DNA from: Macrocystis pyrifera
Lineage: Eukaryota; Sar; Phaeophyceae; Laminariales; Laminariaceae
Direction: 5' to 3'
NCBI GenBank assembly: GCA_031763025.1
Contig: JASSKH010000025.1
Span: 3,844,001-3,908,000, forward strand
DNA: 64,000 nucleotides
In this document: piece after piece, positions 1 to 10,662 of the stretch
How positions within the stretch are numbered: the stretch's first letter is position 1
How the letters are laid out: each line of letters opens with the position of its first letter
Made by a program: the position numbers and the translations under genes
Notes under the pieces: generated by a model
Seen by the model: the letters and a program-made list of their open reading frames with translations, nothing else
What the model was told of the DNA's origin: nothing
Database searches by the model: none

Positions 1-371
1 CCGCCTCCTCTTGGACGCTGCCAAGCCACCCTCGCCGACGGCGAACGCGCCGACGCCGTGCCAAAAGGAGGGCCCGGGGTCGCCCGAGGTGCCCGCACCG
101 CTCGAGCCATGTGGTCGGGGAGCGGACGAAGCCGCACTACCGGCGCGGACGCACGCGTCGATCGCCGAAGCGCCACCGCCGGCGTGCCCACCCCTACCGC
201 GGCAAGTCTGTCGTGAAACGCGAGCGTGCCCAGTTGTCTGTCAGGCAGGCCCTCTTCCCCCGATGTCTGTAGGGAGACGGCGCCGCGGTGAGTCTGAGGG
301 ATACTATCTATAATGGCCCCAAGCAGCGAGGGTGCAGGGCGTGGGCGTGGTCTCGGTGTGCGTGTTTTCTG
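1..371. other. Left-edge stretch, no gene recognised
   Basis: GC-rich sequence beyond the end of the minus-strand retroelement. Short open frames exist on the plus strand but show no recognisable domain. An integrase would be expected here if the neighbouring Ty3/gypsy element were complete; no open integrase frame is visible on the minus strand. Confidence 0.4.
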
Positions 372-790
372 CTAGCATGGTTTGGTGGCGTGCGGCGTGA
401 TCACGACTCTCTTCTCGCGCATCCCTCTCGGGTCTACCACCCCTTCCTTCGACGGCTCGAGATCTCTCAAGGGGAAACCATTCAACACCGGCCCTTGCGG
501 CCCGACATACGCGTCGGGCTCGCCGGAGGTCGCGTCGTCGGGAAATGAATCATCGATGGGATTCGCGGTTGGACCTGGTCTGAGCAGACGAGATAATGCG
601 TCTGGAAGCTAGTGGGACGAGCCCGTCCTCCATCGTATGGTCATGTCATATTCGGCCAGCCGCAGCAACCAGCGGTACAGCTTGGTATTGAGGTTGCGGC
701 TACGGAACAGCCATGTGAGCGGGGAGCAGTCAGTGACGAGCTTGAACGGTCTACCCGCTAATACGGGCGAAAGTGTGCCACTGCTCACAG
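372..790 (-). pseudogene. RNase H C-terminal part of Ty3/gypsy element, in-frame TAG
   Basis: This continues the pol reading of the upstream RT block in another frame. It shows the late RNase H pattern (VTDCSPLTWL, then RWLLRLAEYDM) and ends in the conserved alanine-aspartate-alanine-leucine-serine-arginine region, here read as PDALSRL. A TAG stop at 609-611 sits immediately before that motif; the same frame then stays open to a stop at 372-374. A frameshift separates it from the RT block near 785. The element is therefore dead in this copy. No integrase follows. Confidence 0.7.
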
Positions 791-2149
791 TACCGCCGTG
801 CACTCCCGTTCCGTGGCCCCCCTCCGTGAATCGGTCGCCGACCACCGGTGTCTTGCGAAGGCGAGGGGTCGGTCCACACCCTCGTTCTCCTGCGTTAGGG
901 CGGCACCGCCCGCCGCGGCACTGGCATCCGTGTGCAGCACAAACGGCCTGTCCCAAATGGTGAAGGCTAGAATGGGGAACGACGTTAAGGCGGACTTGAG
1001 GGTCAGAAAAGCGTGCTGGTGAAGTTCCGACCACGGGATCAGGGAGCGTCGGGAGTGTTTGGAGGCAAAGGCCTTGTTGCGCAGTATGTCGGTTAGTGGC
1101 GCCGCTAAAACGCTGTATCCTTCTGCAAACTGCCCCAAGTAACCCGTGATGCCAAGGAACGCGCGCAACTCTTCGACCGTCGTGGGCGGGGAAAGCTCCG
1201 CCACCGCTGCAATCTTGGACTCCGCCGGTCTCACGCCGTGTCGGTCCACTACCATGCCCAAAAACTCCAAACTCGCGCAACACCACTTAGACTTCGCGAA
1301 GTTCACCGAAAGTCCCGCCCCTTGCAAACGGGCGAGCACCGCTTTTATGAGGGCAAGGTGGCGATCGAAATCCGCACTGTAGATCAGAATGTCGTCGAGA
1401 TCATTTTCCACTTCGTCACCCTTTAAATCTCCCAGCAAGTCAGCGACCATGCTAGCGAAGGCCGGTGGTAGTATCTTCAGGCCGAACCCGCACCGTTCAT
1501 ATTCCCAGAGCTGCCCGAACGCGTCCCGGAACGCTGTTTTATGGCGATCCGGCTCCGCGATTGTGAGCTGACAGAACCCGGACGCCAAGTCAATCGAAGT
1601 AAACAACCCACTACCGGCCAGTCGCTGAAAGATGCCCTGAATATTGCCCAAGCCACCACTAGCAGTCTTCATGCGGCTATTAAGGGGGCGGTAATCCTGG
1701 CACAGCCGCAAGGTGCCGTCCTTCTTACGAACAGTCACGCATCGAGCGGCCCACGCCGATGTGGATATGCGAATATTCCCCGCCTCCGCTAGCTTCTTAA
1801 CCTGTCTCTGAATGGCATCAGCCTGTTCTGGCGAGAAACGTTGTTGCTTTGTTGCGATGGGCGCACAATCTTCGTCAATCAGGGGAATTCGCAACACTCT
1901 CACCGTACAAGCCCGGACTCTCTTCGTATCCTCCGGGAAGAATCCCGCGACGTTCTGGGGCCTCAGCGCAGTCATCAGCTGTTTCTTCTGGCCCACACTC
2001 AGCTGACCGATGTTCGCATCGGCGAGCACCACCCCCCCGCTCGCCGGGGTCTCGTCGTCGTTCGGGTCGGCGAGAGGCGGGTGAATGTCGGACGGCTTCG
2101 GGAGTGGGTCAGGGGGGGGGGGGTTGGGGAGAACAGTGTGCGGAACCAA
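785..2149 (-). pseudogene. Ty3/gypsy reverse transcriptase and start of RNase H
   Basis: A 454-residue open frame carries the Ty3/gypsy RT order: a PLNSRM-type motif, SIDLASGFCQ (motif A Asp), a motif B region, NDLDDILIYS (motif C), FLGMVV and the thumb/connection helices, then RNase H beginning at VLHTDASAAAG. Motif C has Asp-Leu-Asp-Asp where the family normally has Tyr or Phe before xDD. The frame is lost near 785 and continues in the adjacent frame. It lies downstream of the protease block on the same strand, as expected for gag-PR-RT-RH. The sequence identifies the family clearly; activity is very unlikely. Confidence 0.85.
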
Positions 2150-2652
2150 TCTTCATCCCTTACGTTAATCGCGATGACCTTCGCAATCGGGTGCCCGCAT
2201 CGCACTACCACGGCCGCCCTTCCCGTGTTGACCGCCTTACAGTACAACGGCGTGCCCGGCTCCTACCATTGTACCCCCCTCGCCATCCCCATCACCGCTC
2301 CGCTGTCCGTGTCATACTTCGCCGCGGGCTGGATCAGGACTAGCTGTCGTTCGCTGGGCTTGGGGCTCTTTACATATCCCTCGACCGCTATTCCCCCAAA
2401 TCCCGCAACTTCCACCCGACGCGACAGTCGTAACTCCCATTGCAACGTCTCGTCATCCTCCCATGTTGTCTGGCCCACGGAACACGCCGGCAGCGATGGG
2501 GCTAACAAAGGGGAAGAGGCGGGTGTAAGTAAATCAACAGCGGGTTGCATTGCACAGTACCGGTCCCAAGAATTCTTCGTGGCCGCGCTCCGCGGCTGGA
2601 ACGGTACCCACGGGGCCCCGGGCGACGGCTGGAACCCCTTGCCTTCCCCGAG

Positions 2653-3048
2653 CTAAATGACGCTGTTGTGCGGCCGAAAAAAACTGGCCCCCAACATAAA
2701 AGCGTACGGCAAGTCCCGCACAATCCTTACCGAGATGTTCCGGACCTTATCCTCCGGGGGTAGCACAATGGGCAACACCGTCGACCCCTCGATTTCCATG
2801 CCGGGGACCTTGCTACCTGCCGGGTTCACAGCCTGCCGGGAACCCCTACCGCAATGGCTAAGCTTACGCCGTCCTGCGCTGCCCCCTATGACTGGACACT
2901 GCTCCAAAACGCCAGCGGAATGTAGTTGCCGCCCGCGGCGCCTGTGTCGATGAGTATTCCTACCGGGATGCGCCCCGCCACTCTCCGAGGGTCCCAGAGC
3001 CTGCCGTGGACCCACAACTGCTGTCCGTTCCGGAACGGACGCACCCAC
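2653..3048 (-). pseudogene. Retroelement aspartic protease remnant, frameshifted
   Basis: The 3' part (ISVRIVRDLPYAFMLGASFF) resembles the flap-to-C-terminal half of a retropepsin, ending in the hydrophobic LG-x-SFF-type motif. The catalytic DTGA tripeptide is encoded at 2940-2948 in the neighbouring frame (context GILIDTGAAGG), which runs into a stop shortly afterwards. The active site and C-terminal half are thus in different frames in this copy. The block sits between gag and RT on the minus strand, the normal position. Confidence 0.6.
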
Positions 3049-3086
3049 CTTGTTCCCCGGGGCGAGTGCTTCCCCGGGGCGTGCCT

Positions 3087-4394
3087 TCAGGCGTCCCGCG
3101 CGTCATCGCCCTCGCCGCCTGCCGATTCCATGTCCTCGTCGGAGTATGCGGCTACAAGGTCGACCTGTTCGTCGGACAGGGCGTACAACCTGCGTTTAGG
3201 GCGCGACACCTCGCGTCCCCCCTCGATCTGGCTCATAGCACGCTTCTTGCTGGCGTGAGCCTTGAAGTAGCCCACGGGGATCAGGGATTCATCACGGTTA
3301 AACGGACAGTTGTGGCGGGGGCAGCCTCCCTGGAATGCAAATGCGAACCAAATCATATGCCGCGACAGGAACGCGGCACGCTCCTGGCGTGGGGCGTCTG
3401 CCCGTGGCAACCCCGATGGCCCCGCGGAACCGGTGCTCCACTCCTTTCCCGTACCTTGATTGCTCCGCCGGGGCGGCCCCTGCACGCGGGGGGGGGGCGC
3501 AGAGGGACCCTCCTTCCCAAAGGACACCCCGTGCTGACCCGGCGTAGAGGGTGTCTGGTTGGTGATCACGGCTCCGTGGCTCCACTCGTCGAAGCCGTTC
3601 TCGTACTGGCCCATCGCGGACAACCCGTCCTTGCTCTTTCCCTTGGGAGGTGCCCTCCCAAGGAGCGCGGCTATATCGGCGCGCGACTGGCGGAAACGGT
3701 GCCGCGTACTTGCCATTGACTCGGCACCTACGGATGCGAAGCGCTGTGTCGTCCCGAAGCTTCCCCTTAGTGAATCGCGGGGGGGCTGCTGGTACCACGA
3801 GCGGCGAGTGGACACGATGGCGACCATTCCCACATAAAACTCCTCGGTCGTCTCGCCCCTAGACACCATGGGAGAACCCAAGGGGTTCAAGAAATCTACC
3901 TGCAGCGGCCGGATCTCTTCATGTATACGCAGGAATCGCTCGTGCACCACCCCCTGCAAGCCGGACTGGTCGAACGCGCTCGGTAACAATAGTTGGGCCA
4001 GGCGCTCCAGGAGGTCCGTCAGCTGTGCCTCCGTGATATATCTCCAAGCAAATGTCGCTTCTGACATGTGAGGACGGACCGGGTCGGCCGTGAAAGCCCG
4101 GTATAGCACTACCAGCCGGCGCGCGGCGGCCTTGCACACCTCCGTGCCATCTACCGTCACGGCGTGCAGCGCCGCTTCGGCTGCTACCTTGGATCCCGAC
4201 TGCTGTAACCCGTCGCGTGCTAATTTTCTCAGCCATTCAGTCGCGGATACCTTCCTGGCCTCGATTTGAATAAAAGAGCCGTCTATGGTCGGCACCTCGA
4301 ACAGTTCGGTGGACAAAAGTTCATCATACGTGCCCAAATGGTCGCCTAGGACGTCCTGCAACAATTCCCTGCGCAGCGGCGTCATGTGGTCCAA
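3087..4394 (-). CDS. Ty3/gypsy gag-like protein
   Basis: A 435-residue frame, mostly helical in its first half and basic/Pro-Gly-rich in its second. Near the C-terminus (about residues 340-385) is a Cys-His cluster of the form C-x4-C followed by a His after about 17 residues, which could be a degenerate nucleic-acid-binding knuckle. An acidic tail (SDEDMESAGGEGDD) follows. It precedes protease and RT on the same strand, so gag is inferred mainly from position. A frameshift near 4390 separates it from an Ala/Pro-rich upstream frame. No specific gag family is recognised. Confidence 0.6.
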   Translation of the reverse strand: MDHMTPLRRELLQDVLGDHLGTYDELLSTELFEVPTIDGSFIQIEARKVSATEWLRKLARDGLQQSGSKVAAEAALHAVTVDGTEVCKAAARRLVVLYRAFTADPVRPHMSEATFAWRYITEAQLTDLLERLAQLLLPSAFDQSGLQGVVHERFLRIHEEIRPLQVDFLNPLGSPMVSRGETTEEFYVGMVAIVSTRRSWYQQPPRDSLRGSFGTTQRFASVGAESMASTRHRFRQSRADIAALLGRAPPKGKSKDGLSAMGQYENGFDEWSHGAVITNQTPSTPGQHGVSFGKEGPSAPPPRVQGPPRRSNQGTGKEWSTGSAGPSGLPRADAPRQERAAFLSRHMIWFAFAFQGGCPRHNCPFNRDESLIPVGYFKAHASKKRAMSQIEGGREVSRPKRRLYALSDEQVDLVAAYSDEDMESAGGEGDDARDA

Positions 4395-4951
4395 TGAGGG
4401 GCGGTGATGCGACAGGTAGGGCGGTCTGGCGTGAGCGCCCAGACCCCACCGTCCGTCGTGCTGAGCACCTTCGCTAGCTTGTCTTGAAACAGGACCGCGT
4501 TATTGGCAATCAACAGCACCTCCTGGGACGCCCCCGTGTAGATGGGCCCCGTGATTTTGCTGTGCATCTTGCCCCGAATTCGCTTGATTGCCTTGTTGGG
4601 ATCTTGCAACCCCCTTGGCACGCGCATCTCACCTGCCCCCATCGGCGCGGCGTGTGCCGCTGGTGCCGCTGGTGCTGCTGGTGCTGCTGGCGCTGGTACG
4701 CCGTAGTGGGCCAGGAGTTGCTGCACCTCTAGAGGCACTTGCTGAGGAAACGTTTGTGCTGTGAGGAGGGGCAAAGGCGGCGTGCCCTGCGGTAGGGAGG
4801 CTGCCACTGCTGTGGCGGGGCCTGCGGTAGAGGAGACTGCCCCTGCTGCGGCGGGTCCTGTGGTAGGGGAGGCTGCCACTTCTCCGGCGGGTCCTGCGGT
4901 AGGGGAGGCTGCCGCTGCTGTGGTGGGTCCTGCGATAAGGGAGGCTGCCAC
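4382..4951 (-). CDS. Ala/Pro-rich N-terminal gag region with 12-residue repeats
   Basis: A 189-residue frame whose first 50 residues are a low-complexity array of about four 12-residue units (consensus like SPTAGPAxxxAA), encoded by 36-bp tandem repeats at about 4793-4970. A helical segment follows (PLEVQQLLAHYGV, then an RIRGKMHSKITGPIYTGA-type region). It overlaps the main gag frame by a few bases in a different frame, probably because of an indel. It is probably the amino-terminal part of the same gag. Confidence 0.45.
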   Translation of the reverse strand: MAASLIAGPTTAAAASPTAGPAGEVAASPTTGPAAAGAVSSTAGPATAVAASLPQGTPPLPLLTAQTFPQQVPLEVQQLLAHYGVPAPAAPAAPAAPAAHAAPMGAGEMRVPRGLQDPNKAIKRIRGKMHSKITGPIYTGASQEVLLIANNAVLFQDKLAKVLSTTDGGVWALTPDRPTCRITAPHWTT

Positions 4952-4970
4952 TGCTACTGTGGAGGTCCCT
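4793..4970 (-). repeat. 36-bp tandem repeat
   Basis: About five imperfect copies of a 36-bp unit beginning GTAGGGGAGGCTGCC on the plus strand. The unit is a multiple of three, so the array stays open and codes for the 12-residue Ala/Pro repeats described for the overlapping gag region. Confidence 0.8.
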
Positions 4971-5080
4971 GGTGAAGCGGGGGTTGCGCCTGGCCGGGAG
5001 GCGGCCCGTAGTAGGGCCCCTGCGGCGGTGGTCTCGGAGGAAGAGGGGGCTGCACGGGGCCCCCTGTCGTCAAATTGATC

Positions 5081-5780
5081 GGGACAAGGAACGCAGACGT
5101 GGTCAGTAGCGGTGGTCAGCAGTGATTTACCTAATAACGAAACGTACCCACTAAGTGCTAGCGCTCGCCCCCCCCCCCCCGTTACTCTGTGGTCGAGTCA
5201 GGTAAGAGTTAGGCGATCCGCGTCATGAAACGTCTTGGTGCTGTTTCGGTGCTATGGCTAAAATCAGAATTTATCGATACTCACCACCCCCCTTTGTGCA
5301 CTACCTGCGCAAGGAAGAGCACGCATATGCTGTACCCGTTGTGGCCTATCCACGTATGATAATATGCGACTTACCCTGTCTCGATCAGCTACAAATTCTA
5401 ACAACTACAAGCCCACTGCTAAACCGGAGTTCAATCAGCCCGCCTCAGTTTACTATAACAATAACACAAACTATACACAGGTCGGCACATCTGCAAAGAT
5501 CTGTACCTCATGCAGGTGCCGTGTTGAAAAATAGTCTACAGAATAACATCACGCAGGACAGGGGAACAATATAGTTATCGCGCGTTGAGCAGTTCTGGCG
5601 GAGGTGAAGCAACAAGGCATCGCAAACATGGCTGCCACGGTTCCAAGCTGCGGTCCCAGATGGGGAGGCACCTCAGACAAGGCAGCACCGCATGGAAATG
5701 TGTGCGTGCGGGGTGTAGTCGATACGATGAGGCAACTTTTCCATTACACTGGGAACAAGCAATACTGATAATATATATAT
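5081..5780. other. No gene seen
   Basis: Sequence upstream of the minus-strand gag. It would hold the 5' UTR/LTR of that element, but I found no matching terminal repeat inside the window. A C10 run is at 5170-5180. No recognisable coding sequence. Confidence 0.4.
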
Positions 5781-6080
5781 GCAGCACGCCGGTACGTAGC
5801 TGAGTGTTCGTGCAGCATGCCGGCACAGATGAAGCAGTGCAGCCTTACATGCTCGCCAATCAGTGCAGCATGCCGGAATAGGTCGGCGGACCGTGCAACA
5901 TCGGACGTTTGTTGAACGATTGCGTAGCATGCCGGTTCCTTGTAGAGAAAAGTCAATCCTAAATCGCACCCTCGGCGAACAAATTCTACGCACGTTAGTA
6001 CATTGTCGAATGTTCGTACCGCCCGCCGGTACATCATTGTAAATGCAGTACTACCTTGCGTATAGCATGCCCGTACATGT
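5780..6080. repeat. Degenerate array with recurring GCATGCCGG motif
   Basis: The core GCAGCATGCCGG or close variants recurs near 5781, 5814, 5867, 5929, 6029 and 6065, spaced irregularly at about 35-100 bp with diverged sequence between. It looks like an old, decayed tandem array. No coding potential is recognised. Confidence 0.55.
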
Positions 6081-6279
6081 CAGAGGAAAAGAGTACCCCT
6101 GGACTACGGCAAATATCTACAAGAGGTGAAAGACTAGACCGCGCACGCGGCTGACTAGTTCTCACCACGAAAGTTGACAAAATACGCCGAGCCCTATTAA
6201 TACTACTGCTGCACAGTCGATGCGTACCCGGACGAACCCCGAGCATACCTACCCGCGTGTCTACATGACCGTCAAACAT

Positions 6280-6675
6280 CGAATCACTAAAACGAGCAAG
6301 CGACATCGACCCGTCCTTGCAGCAGTAGTATACCTAAGTACCGCGACAAGGTATCTCGCATGCCACGGGTTCCTGTACGACTGCATGCGCTTCTATATAC
6401 GCGTGGGCCATCGCGTTCATACGGTAGGTGGTGCCGTCAGCAGCGTATCTTATATACGAATTACTGAAACAAGCTAGCGACAGCGAGTTGTACTCGCAGC
6501 CGTATGCTATCTACATACTGAGATCAGGTATCTCGCATACTGCAGGTTCCTGTACGACTACACACGCTTCCTGGTACGAGTGGGCATCGAGCATGTATAC
6601 GAAATTTGTAGCTTGTGGACGGGGTTAGCGACATTCATGCGGTAGGTAGTGCCGTCAGCAGCGAATCTTATGCGT
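6280..6675. repeat. Divergent direct duplication of about 180-220 bp
   Basis: Two adjacent copies (about 6280-6457 and 6458-6675) share ordered blocks: GAATYACTRAAAC, AGGTATCTCGCAT, GGTTCCTGTACGACT and GCGGTAGGTRGTGCCGTCAG. The second copy is longer by an inserted segment. No protein family is recognised. Confidence 0.7.
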
Positions 6676-7173
6676 CTCTTCTCACCCCCCGCTTTTCTTT
6701 GCGGGCCCTCTGGCGAGCAAACCGGCGGTACGGCCTTTCACCAACTCCTCTCACCTCCCTGCCCTGTCCCCTCTGTCTCCCGCGGGCGTATGGAGGGGGC
6801 TGCTCTCATGGCACGTGTGCGAATATTGCCTCGCGTAGTTGCTGATTAGCGTAATATTAATAGGGATTTTGTTGTATAAATTGCCGTTGTATTGAATACG
6901 GTGCCTGTATTATTAATGAGCGTGTGGTTCACAGCTCGGGTGCTGTCTTCTCCTTATGTTTAATACCCGGTATATATGATTTAATATGACCCGTATGGGG
7001 GACATTATTTTGTCTAGCGGGGCATCGCGACTAGCCCCCCCTCCCTCGCCTGAGTTTGCAAAGCTCACATGTGGCGAGAGGTGGGTGCTGCACACTAATA
7101 CGAGACTATGTGCCGCGGCAGACTGCAAGATACCTCCATCCACGAAACAGACCTGCGTTGAACACATCAAATG

Positions 7174-7740
7174 AGTGTGTGGGGCTACTACACTCACGCA
7201 TACCGAAGCTCAGCAGAGTACGGACTCCGCTAAACGAGGCCTAAGCCACCCCCCCTCGCGGGGGGACGGAGTCAGCTCTCGTTCACCCACACTGAACCTC
7301 CCACGGCGTGCAGCAGACAGACTCACACGGTGCCCGCCCGTGGTCCCGCTTGGGGACCGTGGTGCTAATCGATCGTGACGTACCGAAGATTCCTCTGAAC
7401 GACGGACTCAGCCACGACCTCCCCGCTGCACGTACCGCCGAACTCTTTGCTCAAAGCTAGGGTTCACTACTGCTGTTTACGCTGTGGTTACTCTCCGCGT
7501 CTATGAGCGTATTAGACTAGGATTCGGCATAGGGAACCAAGAGCAACCTCGCCCCCGTCTGAATCAATCAGAGAGGGCTTGGTGCCGAAACACGGCGCAG
7601 AAATATGATGCGATACACGGGATGCCGGAAAAATCCATCGAACAGAATCCCGTCGGACGCGTGTGAGATGTGCGTGAGACTACTACACTCGTTCATACCG
7701 AAGCTCGGCAGAGGACGGACTCTGCTGAACGATTCCTACC
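7174..7740. repeat. Direct repeat pair 495 bp apart
   Basis: Blocks at 7174-7245 and 7669-7740 share CTACTACACTC, CATACCGAAGCTC and CGGACTC-GCT-AACGA in the same order. A shorter related block lies near 7376. They could be ends of a small unrecognised element or a decayed duplication. No matching short terminal motif was found. Confidence 0.55.
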
Positions 7741-8129
7741 ACGCGGCCCTATCTCGAAGGGTGTTGACTCAGCCCTCGCTCACTCGTGCTACACCTCTCT
7801 CACAGCACAGCCTACGGGATCGGGGCTAGCCATCGCCTCTGCGGTGGCCACCCTCCGTGGGTACTGTGCTATCATATCTTCTGTGAAAATTCGGGAACCA
7901 CGGCGCCGAGCGACACGCGGATGGGGAGAAAACCCGCCGCATGCCGGAGGCCGCCGTGGCCGATTGCCCGCTCCACCATGTCCCATTCGTGGGTGTATTG
8001 TTTCTCTGGTGGCGTCGCTGCTTATCGGCTGTAGTGTATTGAGAGATACCCGGTACGAGTCTACACAGTATGGTGATCAAGGTCAGAAGGAAAGTCCCCA
8101 AGAACCCCCTCACACTTCAGGAGAAACCC

Positions 8130-8190
8130 CGACCAGCAGGTGCAACATCAACCAGCAGGAGCAACATCAATCAGGAGGAGCAACATATAT
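8130..8190. repeat. 18-bp tandem repeat x3
   Basis: Three copies of an AGCAGGWGCAACATCAAYC-type unit in tandem. Confidence 0.7.
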
Positions 8191-8857
8191 TAGAATGTCT
8201 GCAAAAAGGTTCTCCTTTAGCCGCTTACGGTCGTTTGCAGACACAGAATATGCTACCGGATTGGTTACCATGCCATAGAGTCGGGCGGTGCGCGTGTCAT
8301 GCATGATGGCGTAATCTCGCCGGGCTCTCCGGCCGAGATAGCTTATGTTCCTCGAAACGCTGTTCAGATATAACCACCTTCCAAACACCATGTATTATTT
8401 CGTTCTCAGAACAACCAGGGCCGTAGGCCGCCCGGCACACATGCACACACTCAAGATCTTTCAGTTCATTGCAAAGACTGCTACCTGCATTCCCGTCGTT
8501 CCACCCAGCTTGCGAAACACACGCCTGAGCCATCTCCTAGTTGTCTCAATCGATACTCCTCTGGTGTAGGGGAACACTGCCGGCAACAGGATGATCTATA
8601 AGAAGCTGAAGGGGTGGAAAGGGGTTGTGACCGTCTGCTCACATCCCTACAGTCTCCGGGTTTAATTCGCATTGCCCCCTTTGCCTACATGCCGTGTCCA
8701 CTTCTGGAAACCCCTCGGATCCTTGGAATACCACCGTAACACAAGCTGTCCTAAATTCCTCTTATCTGATGTACGCCTACAGAACTTTCCTATGGCTACC
8801 GGTCGTTCTTCTGCTAATATAAGAACTTCTCACTTCGTGGTCCTATCTGCGTTGAGG
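8190..8857. other. No gene seen
   Basis: AT/GC-mixed sequence with only short open frames lacking recognisable motifs. Confidence 0.35.
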
Positions 8858-8935
8858 AACATTACTCTCGTCTAACGGGATATCCGCCCTAGGGAACATT
8901 CCCAAAAGAACGTTACTCTCGACTAATATCCGCCG
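8858..8935. repeat. Short tandem duplication
   Basis: The blocks CGTTACTCTCG-CTAA and ATATCCGCC occur twice in order, about 50 bp apart. Confidence 0.5.
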
Positions 8936-9085
8936 GGTTAATCTATTCTTCGGCTTATTGTCGAATTCGTGAGACTACAAGACTGCAACATATTATCTAT
9001 ATCTATAGCCTATGAATACTCCACTCATATCACAAGTAATTACGGCAGGTCTTCTCTGCGGCAGTATTACGGAAACATGATAATT

Positions 9086-9285
9086 CTTCTATTCTCAGCC
9101 TAATGCTACGTACTGCTCTCATGGGAAACAATTCTCGCTGCTGCTCAGAAGTATATAATTATTCGCACTCGGCAGTCGTTTGTTCATTCTGAGCCTATCG
9201 CTACGTACTGCGCTAATTGAACAACTCTCACTGTCGCTCAGAAGTATTGAATTTTACGTACTCGGTAGTAGGTGTTTGTTCGTGT
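9086..9285. repeat. Tandem duplication, unit about 98 bp
   Basis: Two copies share CTGAGCCTA-CGCTACGTACTG, CTCAGAAGTAT and the CACTCGGYAGTMG-TGTTTGTTC end. No coding potential is recognised. Confidence 0.65.
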
Positions 9286-9574
9286 TAAGAGTGCAGTTAC
9301 GGAAATGCAGCACATTTGCAGTACGTGCCCAACAGCACATTGACAATAACTTACGTTACCATATAAGTAATTACGTACCAAATGTATGTCTGATCTGCAG
9401 ATCCCCGGTACGTATAGCAAGCACTTGAGCCGGAACGAGCCGCATTCACTAGGACGCACGAGAGGGGGGGATTTCGATATGCCGAACGTGGGTCGCGTCT
9501 AAGGACGTTGGAGAGGCCAGGATTCGGAAATGGTGAACGTAAATAACTTACTTATGTTTACAAGGGCCCTTCGT

Positions 9575-10060
9575 CGAGAGGCCTTCAAAGGGCCTCCGAC
9601 AAAGCCAAGGGCCGCAGGCAACGCTAAAGCGCCAAAAGGCAACCTACAGTTAACGGCTAAGGCATGTCAGTTTACGATGCCAAGGGACCGTTGGTGCAGA
9701 GACGCAACGATCAGTGCTCGAAATAAGTCCCGCAAACTGGTTCTATATTGTTGTTCCCTCACGTAAAGCATGATGAAAATGAGGCCCGTGACATCGAAAG
9801 TGACGGGCCGCCGCCGAAGCCAATGCCCGCACGGAACGAACAGCTAACATCCTGAAAACAGCAGTTTACGATGCCAAGGGTCCGTTTGAGATGAAATGAT
9901 ACGAACTGTTCAAACAATATGTCTCCCTGTCTAAAATATTAATGATCCCTGACACATTGGACAATGCCTTCAAAGGGCCTCCGACGAAGCTAAGGCCCGC
10001 AGGCAACGCTAAGGCACCCACCCGCAGGCAACCTACAGTTAACGGCTAAGGCACGTCCCC
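9575..10060. repeat. Direct repeat pair containing GGCCTTCAAAGGGCCTCCGA
   Basis: Blocks at about 9578-9667 and 9964-10057 match closely, sharing CCTTCAAAGGGCCTCCGAC, GCAGGCAACGCTAA and CCTACAGTTAACGGCTAAGG. A second pair of blocks beginning CAGTTTACGATGCCAAGGG is at about 9668 and 9863. The arrangement suggests duplication of a segment of about 390 bp, since diverged. Confidence 0.7.
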
Positions 10061-10550
10061 CTGCGACAAATCGAAGAAAGCCAAAGCCAAGAAGTAATAT
10101 ATACCGTTCGAGGGAGGGTATGCTATTTTATCGTCCGATACAACCCACGGCAGGTAAAACAGACTAATCTACGCTCTGCGGCACGACAGGTAATGGAGAA
10201 AGCATCTACGCACTCAGGCTACAAAGCGAAAGTAAACAGAAAAACTCTGGTTTCCAATTGTCCCCTGAAACACAACAAACAGTGCTCTTCAGCAAAAACG
10301 CCAAAAACAGAAACTTTGTTTCAAAGCACCGTAATTTCGTCGGAAAGAAACACCGACAACGAAAGCCCCAGAAAAAATAAACGGGCGTATGCGGGCAGGT
10401 TACAACAACAGTGGTGTCATCCAACCTGATGAATATTTGAGCATCGAAACCCGGAGCAACCCTCACCCGTTAAACGAATGTGACGACTTTGAGACAAAGC
10501 ATCAACAAACCCAAAGAGGAAAATACACAACAAAACACACAAAAATACTC

Positions 10551-10662
10551 CAGTTTTGGGGACAAACCACTTTAATTTCATGTGGTTTGTCTCCAAAATG
10601 GGAATTCATTGTGGGAATTCATGTGGTTCGTCCCCAAAACCTGACGACTGCAGTAGTAGTAC
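10551..10662. mobile_element. Palindromic MITE-like sequence related to the TTAA element at 29.8 kb
   Basis: Contains CAGTTTTGGGGACAAACCAC followed by its imperfect inverted copy GTGGTTTGTCTCCAAAATGG, then a second inverted segment TGGTTCGTCCCCAAAACCTGACGACTGCAG. The same GGGGACAAA...TTTGTCCCC core and CTGACTGCAG-like ends occur in the compact element at 29765-29853. No clear TTAA flanks are present here, so this copy is probably decayed or rearranged. Confidence 0.55.

Noticed and set aside
5780-6080. CRISPR-like array
   Set aside because: Repeat cores are short, degenerate and irregularly spaced, and the context is eukaryotic.
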